Below, in pieces: positions 48,374-57,232 of a DNA stretch of 64,000 nt. This DNA comes from an uncultured Flavobacteriales bacterium (lineage in GTDB: Bacteria; Bacteroidota; Bacteroidia; Flavobacteriales; Schleiferiaceae). The notes under the pieces were generated by a model that saw only the letters and a list, made by a program, of their open reading frames with translations, was not told the origin of the DNA and ran no database searches. Positions within the stretch are counted from its first letter, which is position 1. Each line of letters begins with the position of its first letter. Location: positions 1,331,734 to 1,395,733 of the forward strand of contig CAJXKC010000001.1 in assembly GCA_913055685.1 (NCBI GenBank). The letters run 5' to 3'. The translations under genes were made by a program, and so were the position numbers.

Positions 48374-49537
48374 TCACTTACTAGCGAATTTTTTTACATC
48401 CTCGGCAGAAATGCTGTCTCCGCCTAAGATTATGAGCCTTTCTACAACGTTGCGAAGTTCCCGAATGTTACCGGTCCAGTCCATCGATTGTAAGGCTTTC
48501 AGCGCTTCTTTTTCAAAGCTTTTTACGGCCGTTCCATGTTCACTGGCGATTTTTTTCGCAAAATGCTCGCATAGCAAAGGAATATCTTCTTTACGATCAT
48601 TGAGGGCAGGCACTTGAATAAGAATTACGCTTAAACGATGGTAGAGGTCTTCACGAAAACGGCCTTCCGCAATTTCCTTTTTAAGATCTTTATTAGTAGC
48701 GGCTAAAACGCGCACGTCAACCTTAATTTCTTTGTCCCCACCTACAGGGCTAACCCTTCCTTCTTGGAGAGCGCGCAAGACTTTGGCTTGAGCCGAAAGG
48801 CTCATGTCGCCAATCTCATCTAAGAACAAAGTGCCTTTATTGGCTAATTCAAATTTTCCCGCTCGATCTTTTACAGCCGAAGTAAAGGCTCCCTTTTTAT
48901 GTCCGAATAATTCACTTTCAATTAGTTCGGCGGGAATAGCGGCACAGTTAACTTCAATTAGAGCTTCCTTAGAACGTTCACTTTTTTGATGAAGCCAGTG
49001 CGCTACTAGTTCTTTACCGGTGCCATTAGGTCCAGTAATTAATACTCTAGCGTCGGTAGGGGCCACCTTTTCAATTAAGTCCTTGATTTCCTCCAAAGCC
49101 TTAGAGCTTCCAATCATTTGGAAGTTCTTACTGATTTTCTTTTTTAGGACTTTGTTTTCCTTGGCAAGTGAGTTTCTATCCAGGGCATTGCGTACGGTGT
49201 TTAATAGTCGGTTAAGGTCTGGTGGCTTGGAGATGTAATCATAGGCGCCCTTACGCATACTGTCTACCGCAGTTTCTAAATCACCGTGACCAGAAATCAT
49301 AACCACCGCGGTTTCGGGGTGATTTTCACGTATGCGTTCCAATACTTCGATGCCATCCATGCCAGGCATCTTAATATCGCAGAGCACTAAATCTTGTTCT
49401 TCCTTGGCAATGAGGTCTAAGGCAAGCTTGCCATTTTCGGCTTCACTAATTATATAATCCTTGTTTTCGTCTTGAAGGATATTCCTTAAAACATTTCGAA
49501 TTGCCTTTTCGTCTTCTACAATGAGGATTTTTGCCAT
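48374..49537 (-). CDS. NtrC-like sigma-54 regulator without DNA-binding domain
   Basis: This 387-residue regulator has a receiver (Asp54 in LVLCDIKMPGMDG; Lys in YISKPPDL), a sigma-54 AAA+ domain with Walker A GPNGTGKE, Walker B TLFLDEIGDM, and the arginine-finger region FREDLYHRL, then the helical lid ending IRELRNVVERL. The protein stops after KKFASK and has no C-terminal Fis-type helix-turn-helix. The sigma-54 contact loop reads GAFTSA instead of GAFTGA. It overlaps the Ppx/GppA gene by 22 bases. Similar HTH-less regulators are, in my knowledge, conserved in Flavobacteriia. It may activate sigma-54 promoters from solution or act otherwise. Confidence 0.88.
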   Translation of the reverse strand: MAKILIVEDEKAIRNVLRNILQDENKDYIISEAENGKLALDLIAKEEQDLVLCDIKMPGMDGIEVLERIRENHPETAVVMISGHGDLETAVDSMRKGAYDYISKPPDLNRLLNTVRNALDRNSLAKENKVLKKKISKNFQMIGSSKALEEIKDLIEKVAPTDARVLITGPNGTGKELVAHWLHQKSERSKEALIEVNCAAIPAELIESELFGHKKGAFTSAVKDRAGKFELANKGTLFLDEIGDMSLSAQAKVLRALQEGRVSPVGGDKEIKVDVRVLAATNKDLKKEIAEGRFREDLYHRLSVILIQVPALNDRKEDIPLLCEHFAKKIASEHGTAVKSFEKEALKALQSMDWTGNIRELRNVVERLIILGGDSISAEDVKKFASK

Positions 49538-50463
49538 TTATGCGCATCTTTTTCGAGGCTGTAAAATAGCCCTTCTTTCAACGCGAAGTTACATTGTTGA
49601 AGGAGACGTATCCCAAAGCGTTTAATAATAAAATTGATTTCGATACAGGCCATAACGATCATATCTGCCCGCATGGGTATCATGCCTGGGGTATTCAATC
49701 GTTCTTCAAAGGTGCTTTTTAACATGCGGTCCGCTATCTGCATATACTCATGCATGCTAAAGGTGTAACTGGTTTCGTCGGGGTCTAGCCGCGAGGTTTG
49801 AAAATTATCGACGCACATTTGCGCCAAAGTATCGAAACTGCCAGAGCTCCCGATAAGTACCCGTGGGTTATCACCTTTACATACCGCGGTGAGTTCTTCC
49901 AATACTTCCTCTAGATAATTGTCGATTGCCTCTATTTCGTCTTTGTGTATCGGGTCATTCGGCCTAAAACGTCCGTGCATCACACTGCTGCCAATGGGAT
50001 AGGATTTTTGCCAAACCGGCTTTTGATCCCTTAGCAGGATGAACTCTGTACTTCCGCCACCAATATCCATAATCAAGCTGGGAGCTTCTTTGAATTGGAT
50101 TCCTTGCTTCACCCCTTCATAAATGAGTTGGGCTTCTGTATTTCCATCGATTACGTTGATATGAATGCCTAATTCACTTTCGGCCCGCTGTACTAATTCC
50201 TTGCCGTTTTTTGCGGTACGAACCGCGGCGGTGGCTACGGCATAAACAAGCTCGGCTCCTTCTTTTACAGCATTTTTCTTGTGTTCCGCTAGCGCTTCCA
50301 GCGCTCTATTTAGGGCGGGTTCTCCAATGGCAAAATTGTCTAAATCGGCTCCTTCGGCAAGGCGTACCGCTATTTTGGAATTATGCAATAAACGCTGACT
50401 CTCCTGGTCACGTACCAATAAATTAAAGGTATTCGTGCCGCAGTCAATTATCGCGATTTTCAT
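49516..50463 (-). CDS. Ppx/GppA exopolyphosphatase/pppGpp phosphohydrolase family protein
   Basis: This 315-residue protein has the actin-like phosphate loops AIIDCGTNTFNLLV and LIMDIGGGSTEFILL of Ppx/GppA, with YPIGSSVMHGRF between them. It cleaves polyphosphate or the gamma-phosphate of pppGpp, linking it to stringent and starvation responses. It is the short form without the C-terminal HD-like part of GppA. Start ATG 50463 is two bases past the MscS stop; an upstream in-frame start at 50499 is inside that gene. It overlaps the regulator gene by 22 bases. Confidence 0.88.
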   Translation of the reverse strand: MKIAIIDCGTNTFNLLVRDQESQRLLHNSKIAVRLAEGADLDNFAIGEPALNRALEALAEHKKNAVKEGAELVYAVATAAVRTAKNGKELVQRAESELGIHINVIDGNTEAQLIYEGVKQGIQFKEAPSLIMDIGGGSTEFILLRDQKPVWQKSYPIGSSVMHGRFRPNDPIHKDEIEAIDNYLEEVLEELTAVCKGDNPRVLIGSSGSFDTLAQMCVDNFQTSRLDPDETSYTFSMHEYMQIADRMLKSTFEERLNTPGMIPMRADMIVMACIEINFIIKRFGIRLLQQCNFALKEGLFYSLEKDAHKWQKSSL

Positions 50464-50465
50464 GT

Positions 50466-51311
50466 TTAGTCGTTCTTGGGTGGTGCGTTGCGGATCCAAA
50501 GATCTCTTTGTGGGAATGGTATGCTAATTCCGTGTTCTCGGAACTTTTTGTCTATCGCAAAGCGTAGATCACTTTTAGTGCGCTCAATGCGAAAAAGGTT
50601 TCTTGAAAAGAAGAATAAGGCGAAGTCTAGGGAGCTATTGCCAAAGTCCTCGAAGAATACAATGGGACTTGGAGATTTGAGCACTTCTTTATTTTCCTGT
50701 GCTACCTCGAGAAGCACTTTCTTAACCAATTCGGTGTCGCTTCCATAGGCTACTCCTACTTGAACTTTAAAGCGGGTAACTCTATTGTTCTGACTCCAGT
50801 TAACCACATTGTCGGCGGTAAGCTTAGAATTGGGAACTATTAAAACAATATCTTCTCGAGTTAAGAGCATGGTGGTACGAATCCCAACTTCCTTCACTTC
50901 ACCAACATTACCGGCAATTTCAACAATGTCCCCTGCTGTAACGGTGCGCTCAAAGAGAATGATAAAGCCCGCGACCATATCCTTGAAGAGGTCTTGTAAA
51001 CCAAGGGCTAAACCAACTAATAATGCGGAGGAGGAGGCAAGGAGTACGGTTACTTCAAAGCCCAGGGAGTCAATAACAGAAATCAGGGCAATAACGGCAA
51101 TGATGTAGGAAGCCACGGAATTAATGGCATAGGACTTACCGCTATCTAATTTGCCCGCTCGTTCTAGCCTTTGCAAGTACTTCTTAAACAACCAGCGCAC
51201 CAAGAACCAAACAAATAGGATAATGAGTACCCAAAAGATGTTTATAATGCGCAGTTCCCAATCACCAATTGAGAGCAGCTCCAGTTCAAAAAAGGCTTTA
51301 ACTTTTTCCAT
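50466..51311 (-). CDS. Small-conductance mechanosensitive channel (MscS family)
   Basis: This 281-residue protein has three spans with TM3 rich in Ala/Gly (LLASSALLVGLALGLQDLFKDM) and the beta domain start FERTVTAGDIVEIAGNVGEV. MscS channels open under membrane tension in hypo-osmotic shock. The start shares one base with the stop of the ABC permease gene, and the next gene follows after two bases, so it is embedded in the stress operon. Confidence 0.93.
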   Translation of the reverse strand: MEKVKAFFELELLSIGDWELRIINIFWVLIILFVWFLVRWLFKKYLQRLERAGKLDSGKSYAINSVASYIIAVIALISVIDSLGFEVTVLLASSSALLVGLALGLQDLFKDMVAGFIILFERTVTAGDIVEIAGNVGEVKEVGIRTTMLLTREDIVLIVPNSKLTADNVVNWSQNNRVTRFKVQVGVAYGSDTELVKKVLLEVAQENKEVLKSPSPIVFFEDFGNSSLDFALFFFSRNLFRIERTKSDLRFAIDKKFREHGISIPFPQRDLWIRNAPPKND

Positions 51312-52627
51312 TAGTTCTTATACCTAATCCAGCGGAACATTTCTGTGAAGGTAGGTTTTTTACCATACATAAGGATGCCCACTCGATAGATCTTAGCGGC
51401 AATCCAAACTCCTCCCAAAAAGGCCAAAGCTAAGAGTAGCATTGAAACTAACAATTCCCACCATTCTACACCAAAAGGTAAGCGTGCCATCATTACCAAG
51501 GGAGAGCTTAAAGGAACCATTGAAAACCAAAAGGCCAAGGCACCATCGGGATTGTCTAAAGCGCGGAGAATAACTAAGAGGCTTAAAATGAGGGGGATGG
51601 TGATTGGTAATACCATTTGTTGGGAGTCACTTTCCTTATCAACGGCCGATCCAACCGCCGCAAATAGGGCTCCGTAAAGAAGGTAGCCACCAATGAAATA
51701 ATAGATGAAACTTAGAATCACCGAAATAAAGTCGATGCCTTGCAAGCTGCGCCAAATTTCGAAAACGGGGGTATCGGCCATGGCTCCCATATTAGTCCCG
51801 GCATTAGCCATAAGTTCTCCACTTTCCAAGCTGGGGCTGATGAAAATAGAGGTGGCGATAAAATATAGGAGCATACCCAGGCCTATCCATATTACGAATT
51901 GTAATAAGGCCAAAAGTCCTATCCCCATAATTTTACCCATCATTAACTCGAAAGGCTTTATCGAAGATACCATGAGCTCCATGATGCGATTGTTCTTCTC
52001 TTCAATCACCCCGCGCATGATTTGGCTTCCATAAATGAAAATGAAAAGATAAATCGCAAAAGCCGCAACATAGCCGATGCCCATTTTAACCAAAGTGGTA
52101 TTCTCGGCCTCCAAGCCGTCTTCAGTATTTATAATGCGGATGTTTACTTGGGTTTTGGTGCGAGCAATAATCTCGGGGTCGACTCCCTCAACTTTTAGTT
52201 TCTCTTTTTGGATATACTCCTCAAGCTTATCTTCAATGAATCCTTCTACACTTAAGGCAACATCTCCATCGCGAAAAAGCTGCACGTTCCGACCCAAGAA
52301 ATCGGGGTCGCCTCCCTCACTCAAAGGGATGTATAAAAAGGCATAATCGCCTTCTTGCTTCGAGAATTCTTGTGCTTGTTCAAGCTTAAACTTATCGGGG
52401 GGGAGGTAGCGTAATTTTATTTCATCGGTACCTTTTTCAAAATCCATTAAAATGGACTCATCCAAAACCGTGATTACCTTTAAATCGCCCGGCAAAGTGG
52501 CTAAGTAGGCCGGTAAAAAAAGCAGCACCGCCATTAAGATGGGACCCAGAAGCGTTAAAATGATAAAGGAACGCTTGCGTACTCTAGTACTAAACTCTCT
52601 TTTTATAATTAAGCCTAAATTACTCAT
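51311..52627 (-). CDS. ABC-2 type permease (NatB-like)
   Basis: This 438-residue protein has an N-terminal span, a large extracytoplasmic part (to about residue 175), and five or six further spans (ending near residue 415). It begins SNLGLIIKREFSTRVRKRSF like NatB/YhaP permeases. The linked ATPase gene overlaps its start by four bases. NatAB-type systems export Na+ in Bacillus, but the substrate here is unknown. Confidence 0.9.
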   Translation of the reverse strand: MSNLGLIIKREFSTRVRKRSFIILTLLGPILMAVLLFLPAYLATLPGDLKVITVLDESILMDFEKGTDEIKLRYLPPDKFKLEQAQEFSKQEGDYAFLYIPLSEGGDPDFLGRNVQLFRDGDVALSVEGFIEDKLEEYIQKEKLKVEGVDPEIIARTKTQVNIRIINTEDGLEAENTTLVKMGIGYVAAFAIYLFIFIYGSQIMRGVIEEKNNRIMELMVSSIKPFELMMGKIMGIGLLALLQFVIWIGLGMLLYFIATSIFISPSLESGELMANAGTNMGAMADTPVFEIWRSLQGIDFISVILSFIYYFIGGYLLYGALFAAVGSAVDKESDSQQMVLPITIPLILSLLVILRALDNPDGALAFWFSMVPLSSPLVMMARLPFGVEWWELLVSMLLLALAFLGGVWIAAKIYRVGILMYGKKPTFTEMFRWIRYKN

Positions 52628-53508
52628 GAGCGCGCCAGTTTAATAAATATGTCGTGCAAATGGGCTTCTTCTTCCTCAAAGCTCACTAGCCCCGCAGGCA
52701 GGACCTTTTCCAACAGGGATTGCTTGTTCAAAGCATTAGCCTCAATCAGATATTGATGTGCATCAAAATGCTGCTTGTGCTCAATTATGTTAAGGCCAGA
52801 GATAGTCCCTAAAGCTTGTTCGGTGCGAATAATATAATTGCCGCTGCGGTATTGCTTTTTAATATCGCTGAGCATGCCATCGAGCACCTTTTCGCCCTTA
52901 TTGATAAGGACAATTTTTTCACAGAGCTCTTCTACTGACTCCATGCGGTGGGTAGAAAAAATTACGGTGGCGCCATCCTTGCGCAATCGTAGTATTTCCT
53001 GTTTTATTTGTTCCGTGTTGATAGGGTCGAAGCCGGTGAAGGGCTCATCTAGAATAATTAGACTAGGCTCATGGATAACGCTAGCAATGAACTGGACCTT
53101 TTGGGCTAGGCCTTTGGATAGCTCCTCCACGTTTTTTTTCGCCCGATCCATTAATTCGAACCGCTCCAACCAATCTTTTACTTTGCGATTGGCCTCCTCT
53201 TTAGAAAGACCCTTGAGGCGAGCTAAGTATAGCAATTGCTCGCCTACTTTCATTTTTGGATAAAGACCTCGTTCTTCGGGTAGGTAGCCAATTTCTTGAA
53301 TATGCTTGGCCTGAAGCTTTTCACCATTAAGGCGGATGCTTCCTTGGTCTGGAGCAGTGATTTGATTTAAAATCCGAATAAAGGAAGTTTTGCCAGCTCC
53401 GTTCGGACCCAATAAACCAAAGACCGAGCCTTGCTCGATTTCAACATTAAAATCGTGCAAGGCTCGGTGATCGCCGTAATATTTGGAAACTCCTTCCGCC
53501 TTTAGCAT
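52624..53508 (-). CDS. ABC transporter ATPase (NatA-like)
   Basis: This 294-residue ATPase has Walker A GPNGAGKT (34-41), signature VEELSKGLAQKVQ, Walker B SLIILDEPFTGFD, and H-loop FSTHRMES. The sequence resembles NatA/CcmA-type exporters. Its start shares one base with the dnaJ stop, and it overlaps its permease by four bases. Linkage to chaperone genes hints at an envelope-stress role, an inference from gene order only. Confidence 0.92.
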   Translation of the reverse strand: MLKAEGVSKYYGDHRALHDFNVEIEQGSVFGLLGPNGAGKTSFIRILNQITAPDQGSIRLNGEKLQAKHIQEIGYLPEERGLYPKMKVGEQLLYLARLKGLSKEEANRKVKDWLERFELMDRAKKNVEELSKGLAQKVQFIASVIHEPSLIILDEPFTGFDPINTEQIKQEILRLRKDGATVIFSTHRMESVEELCEKIVLINKGEKVLDGMLSDIKKQYRSGNYIIRTEQALGTISGLNIIEHKQHFDAHQYLIEANALNKQSLLEKVLPAGLVSFEEEEAHLHDIFIKLARS

Positions 53509-54638
53509 CAGCTAAACATTTCTTTTACTTTATCGAAGAACGACTTGTCATTTCGATCGGGATTGGGCTGGAATTCGGCATCTTCTTGCATTTCCTCAAA
53601 CATCTTTTTGTATTTGCTGCTGAGGTCTTTAGGAGTCCACACATTTACGTGAACTAATAAATCACCGGTTCCATAACTATCTACACTTGGTAATCCCTTA
53701 TTACGCAAACGCAGAATCTTACCGCTTTGCGTTCCTGGGTCAAGTTTAATTCTGGCCTTACCACTTACCGTTGGTACATCTGTTTTAGTACCTAAAACGG
53801 CATCGGGGAGACTAATGTACAATTCGTAATGAAGGTTTTGACCATCGCGCTGAAGTTCATCATGCGGTAATTCTTCGATTTGCACCAAAAGATCACCATT
53901 TACACCATCCAAAGGTCCAGCGTTCCCTTTGCCGGCAACTTTAAGCTGCATTCCTTCGGCGACACCAGCGGGAATTTTTACCTCTACGATATCTTCTTTA
54001 CGAACCATACCGTGTTCATCAGCGCCAGCAGGCTTTTTGTCAATCTTCTTACCCAAGCCACCACAAGAAGGGCAGGTGCTGGCGGTTTGCATTTGACCTA
54101 GAATGGTGTTTGTTACTCTGCTAACCTGACCACTGCCACCGCAAGTCTGACAAGTGCTAAAGCTTATTCCCTCGGCAGGCACTAGGCGCTTAATGCGTAA
54201 TTTTTTTGTTACTCCATTAGCAATTTCTTCCAAGGTAAGCTTTACGCGAACACGAAGATTCGAACCTTTAAAAACACGTCGGCCACCGCGACTACGGCCA
54301 CCAAAGCCGCCAAAACCACCGCCTCCACCAAAGGCACCGCCGAAGATGTCTCCAAATTGTTCGAAGATATCATCCATGTTCATGCCGCCGCCGAAACCAC
54401 CACCTGCGGCTCCGCCCATTCCGGCATGGCCATATTGATCGTAGCGCGCGCGCTTTTGCTGATCACTCAGCACTTCATATGCTTCGGCCGCTTCTTTAAA
54501 TTTAGCTTCGGCCTCCGCATCATCGGGATTTTTATCGGGGTGGTATTTGATGGCCAGCTTGCGATAAGCTTTCTTAATCTCCGCATCGCTAGCACTCTTC
54601 GATACTCCTAATACCTCGTAGTAATCTCGTTTTGCCAT
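53508..54638 (-). CDS. dnaJ: DnaJ chaperone lacking zinc centre I
   Basis: This 376-residue co-chaperone has a J domain with HPD at 33-35, a long Gly/Phe-rich region (70-115) and C-terminal substrate-binding beta domains. The usual DnaJ has four CxxCxGxG motifs; here only two remain, CQTCGGSG (163-170) and CPSCGGLG (189-196). By alignment of the intervening GQV and TxxG pattern with E. coli DnaJ, they are motifs 2 and 3, the pair that makes zinc centre II. Motifs 1 and 4 are gone. It is seven bases after grpE and shares one base with the ABC ATPase start. Confidence 0.95.
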   Translation of the reverse strand: MAKRDYYEVLGVSKSASDAEIKKAYRKLAIKYHPDKNPDDAEAEAKFKEAAEAYEVLSDQQKRARYDQYGHAGMGGAAGGGFGGGMNMDDIFEQFGDIFGGAFGGGGGFGGFGGRSRGGRRVFKGSNLRVRVKLTLEEIANGVTKKLRIKRLVPAEGISFSTCQTCGGSGQVSRVTNTILGQMQTASTCPSCGGLGKKIDKKPAGADEHGMVRKEDIVEVKIPAGVAEGMQLKVAGKGNAGPLDGVNGDLLVQIEELPHDELQRDGQNLHYELYISLPDAVLGTKTDVPTVSGKARIKLDPGTQSGKILRLRNKGLPSVDSYGTGDLLVHVNVWTPKDLSSKYKKMFEEMQEDAEFQPNPDRNDKSFFDKVKEMFS

Positions 54639-54645
54639 TTTAATC

Positions 54646-55227
54646 TTATTCTCCTACCACCACTCGGGCGTAGCGAATTATTTTATTTCCTAGTTCGAAG
54701 CCTTGTTCGATTTCATCGATAACCTTCCCTTTCATATCCTCAGTAGGAGCAGGAATACGGGTAATGGCTTCCATAGTATCCACGTCAAAAGCTTTTCCAA
54801 CGGTGCTTTCCATTGGCTTTAGGCCCTTTTGTTTTAAAGTATTTTCGAATTTATTGAAAATCAAACGGATACCTTCTTCTGCGGCCTGACCTTCCATATT
54901 TCCTAAGGCCCTTTTAAAATCGTCTAAAACTGGCAGTAAAGCTGACATTAATTCTTGATTGGCACTGCCAAAGAGTTCTACCCTTTCCTTGGCGGTACGC
55001 TTACGGTGGTTTTCAAAATCCGCATATAAGCGTAGCTTTTGATCTTTTTCAGCGGCAAGCGCCTCCTCTAATTCAGAGATTCTATCTTCTAAACTAGGTT
55101 CATTGCCTTCTTCGGTGGAGTCTTCATTAGCTTGATTTACAGCTGCTTCTTGCTCCTGTTCGAGTTCTTCCTGAGCCATGGTCTCTTTTTCTTGCTCTTT
55201 ATCTTGAACGCCTTCTTTAGCACTCAT
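54646..55227 (-). CDS. grpE: GrpE nucleotide exchange factor
   Basis: This 193-residue DnaK exchange factor has a Glu-rich coiled-coil N-terminal half (to about residue 85, acidic tail up to 50) and the GrpE core ([40 protein letters not shown]-like [15 protein letters not shown]). It heads the operon with dnaJ seven bases on. A 17-base imperfect inverted repeat lies 51 bases upstream. Confidence 0.95.
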   Translation of the reverse strand: MSAKEGVQDKEQEKETMAQEELEQEQEAAVNQANEDSTEEGNEPSLEDRISELEEALAAEKDQKLRLYADFENHRKRTAKERVELFGSANQELMSALLPVLDDFKRALGNMEGQAAEEGIRLIFNKFENTLKQKGLKPMESTVGKAFDVDTMEAITRIPAPTEDMKGKVIDEIEQGFELGNKIIRYARVVVGE

Positions 55228-55277
55228 TGTTTCAAAATTTTCAATATTATAGTCAAAAAATCTGCCAATTACCCTGA

Positions 55278-55294
55278 TGTGTCAGCCTGGCACA
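55278..55294. promoter_or_regulatory. Imperfect inverted repeat upstream of grpE-dnaJ
   Basis: TGTGTCAG-C-CTGGCACA has arms of eight bases with one mismatch. It is 51 bases upstream of the grpE start, a suitable place for control of a heat-shock operon. It is not the CIRCE element (TTAGCACTC-N9-GAGTGCTAA). The factor that reads it is unknown. Confidence 0.4.
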
Positions 55295-55321
55295 TTGCTT
55301 AAAGAGGAATAAAAGCTGATG

Positions 55322-55350
55322 AAAAAAAAGGCCTCCACGATGGGAGGCCT
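55322..55350 (-). terminator. Rho-independent terminator of the TlpA-like gene
   Basis: On the minus strand the stem AGGCCTCC/GGAGGCCT (55343-55350 and 55329-55336) with a six-base loop is followed by a T run read from A at 55322-55329. It is eight bases past the TlpA-like gene stop and also separates it from grpE. Confidence 0.93.
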
Positions 55351-55358
55351 AAGATTTT

Positions 55359-55910
55359 TTATTTGGACATTTTCTCCAGTGCATTTTGTAAGGCTGCACC
55401 GCGTAAATTCTTAGCGAGAATGGTGCCATCCGGACCAATTAAATAGGTGAGAGGAATACCGCGTACCCCATATAGTTGAGCCGCTTTATTATTCCAGAAC
55501 TTAAGGTCACTTACGTGATTTTCCCACTTCAGATTATCCTGTTGGATAGCATTGATCCAATCGGTCTTGTTACGGTCTAAGGATACGCTAAAAACCGTGA
55601 AGCCTTTGCCATTTTTAAATTCGGCGTCTTTGTATTTGTTGTAAGTGGCAACTACATTGGGGTTTTCCATACGACAAGGACGACACCAGGCAGCCCAGAA
55701 ATCCAATAATACCACTTGTCCCCTTAAATCGGAAAGCTTGCGCTCCACTCCATTGGGGTCTTTCATAATAATATCGGGAGCCATTTCGCCAATGGCAGGT
55801 GCTTTAGCTTGGTCCTCCTCCGGACTCAAATTTCCTTCGATGAAACTTAGGCCGATAAAACTTAAGGCCGCTAAACTTATGATCGAGAGAGGTTTCTTAA
55901 TAAATTTCAT
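55359..55910 (-). CDS. TlpA/ResA-type periplasmic thioredoxin-like protein
   Basis: This 183-residue protein has an N-terminal hydrophobic signal/anchor (LSIISLAALSFIGLSFIEG) and a thioredoxin fold with the redox pair in FWAAWCRPCRMENP (CxxC at about residues 76-79) and cis-Pro RGIPLTYLI. It likely reduces or exchanges disulfides outside the cytoplasm, as ResA and TlpA do in cytochrome c or oxidase biogenesis. It starts eight bases past the murA stop and ends in its own terminator, so it is probably the last gene of the murA transcript. Confidence 0.88.
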   Translation of the reverse strand: MKFIKKPLSIISLAALSFIGLSFIEGNLSPEEDQAKAPAIGEMAPDIIMKDPNGVERKLSDLRGQVVLLDFWAAWCRPCRMENPNVVATYNKYKDAEFKNGKGFTVFSVSLDRNKTDWINAIQQDNLKWENHVSDLKFWNNKAAQLYGVRGIPLTYLIGPDGTILAKNLRGAALQNALEKMSK

Positions 55911-55918
55911 AGATCCTT

Positions 55919-57226
55919 TTAGTTTACTCTTACAATCTTCGCGCCAATTGCTCTTAATCGCTCGTCGATATTTTCATAGCCACGATCGATTTGCTCAATA
56001 TTGTGGATGGTACTTACACCATCCGCCGCCAAGGCAGCAATTAATAGTGAAATTCCCGCCCGAATATCAGGGCTAGTCATGGTAGTGGCCTTCAGCGGAA
56101 CTTGTTTGTCGGTACCAATAACGGTAGCACGGTGCGGATCGCAAAGAATAATTTGAGCGCCCATATCAATCAGTTTATCCACGAAGAATAAACGGCTCTC
56201 AAACATTTTCTGGTGAATGAGTACTGATCCACGGGCCTGCGTCGCAACAACCAAAGCAATGCTTAAAAGGTCGGGTGTGAAACCAGGCCAAGGGGCATCT
56301 GAAATGGTAAGAATGGAACCATCAATGTAATTTTCGATTTCATAGTGGTCCTGCTTAGGAACGATAATGTCGTCGCCTTCGCGTTCTATATTAATCCCCA
56401 TTTTACGGAAAACGGTGGGGATGATTCCTAGGTTCTCGTAGCTAACATCCTTTATACGTAGCTCCGAGGAAGTCATTGCCGCCATGCCAATCCATGACCC
56501 AATTTCAATCATATCTGGTAAGACCCTATGGTCGGTACCCCCCAACTCCTTAACGCCTTCAATTTTTAACAAATTAGAACCGATGCCGCTAATTTTAGCT
56601 CCCATACGGTTAAGCATTTTACAGAGTTGCTGTAAATAGGGCTCGCAGGCCGCATTGTAAATGGTGGTAGTTCCCTCTGCTAAGCTTGCCGCCATCACAA
56701 TATTGGCGGTACCAGTTACCGACGCCTCATCGAGCAACATATAGGAACCTACCAACTTATCAGCTTCCACACCATAAAAGGACTCACCCGCACGATAGCG
56801 GAACTTGGCACCTAGGTTTTGAAAACCAATAAAGTGTGTGTCTAAACGGCGACGTCCAATTTTATCTCCACCTGGTTTGGGGATATAACCCTTGCCAAAA
56901 CGAGCTAATAAAGGACCCACAATCATTATACTTCCGCGTAATGAAGAGCCTTTGGTTTTAAACTCGGGGCTTTCGAGATAAGCAAGGTTTAAGTCATCAG
57001 CTTTAAAGCTGTAAGTACCATGACCTTTGCGTTGAACCTTTACTCCAAGGTCGGCGAGAATATCAATCAATTTATTGACATCAACAATGTCCGGAATATT
57101 GGAGATAGTTACAGTTTCGGGAGTTAAAAGGGTAGCGCAAATAATTTGCAATACCTCGTTTTTAGCCCCTTGTGGGGTGATGGAACCTTTTAGTTCCTGA
57201 CCACCAGTAATTTGGAATGTGCCCAA
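55919..57226 (-). CDS. murA: UDP-N-acetylglucosamine 1-carboxyvinyltransferase with Asp at the catalytic Cys position
   Basis: This 435-residue enzyme makes the first committed step of peptidoglycan synthesis, enolpyruvyl transfer from PEP to UDP-GlcNAc. The catalytic loop reads PKPGGDKIGRRRLDTH, so residue 121 is Asp (codon GAT at 56866-56864) where E. coli has Cys115. Asp at this site is known from Mycobacterium, Chlamydia and Borrelia MurA and gives natural fosfomycin resistance. Lys22-Asn23 (PQGAKNEVLQ) and the basic Arg residues are present. It follows the DUF4290 gene by six bases. Confidence 0.96.
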   Translation of the reverse strand: MGTFQITGGQELKGSITPQGAKNEVLQIICATLLTPETVTISNIPDIVDVNKLIDILADLGVKVQRKGHGTYSFKADDLNLAYLESPEFKTKGSSLRGSIMIVGPLLARFGKGYIPKPGGDKIGRRRLDTHFIGFQNLGAKFRYRAGESFYGVEADKLVGSYMLLDEASVTGTANIVMAASLAEGTTTIYNAACEPYLQQLCKMLNRMGAKISGIGSNLLKIEGVKELGGTDHRVLPDMIEIGSWIGMAAMTSSELRIKDVSYENLGIIPTVFRKMGINIEREGDDIIVPKQDHYEIENYIDGSILTISDAPWPGFTPDLLSIALVVATQARGSVLIHQKMFESRLFFVDKLIDMGAQIILCDPHRATVIGTDKQVPLKATTMTSPDIRAGISLLIAALAADGVSTIHNIEQIDRGYENIDERLRAIGAKIVRVN

Positions 57227-57232
57227 GGCGAA

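Noticed and set aside
55287..55301. Sigma-54 promoter before grpE
   Set aside because: TGGCAC and TTGC are both there but only one base apart, while a -24/-12 promoter needs about five bases between them. It is also on the plus strand, away from grpE.
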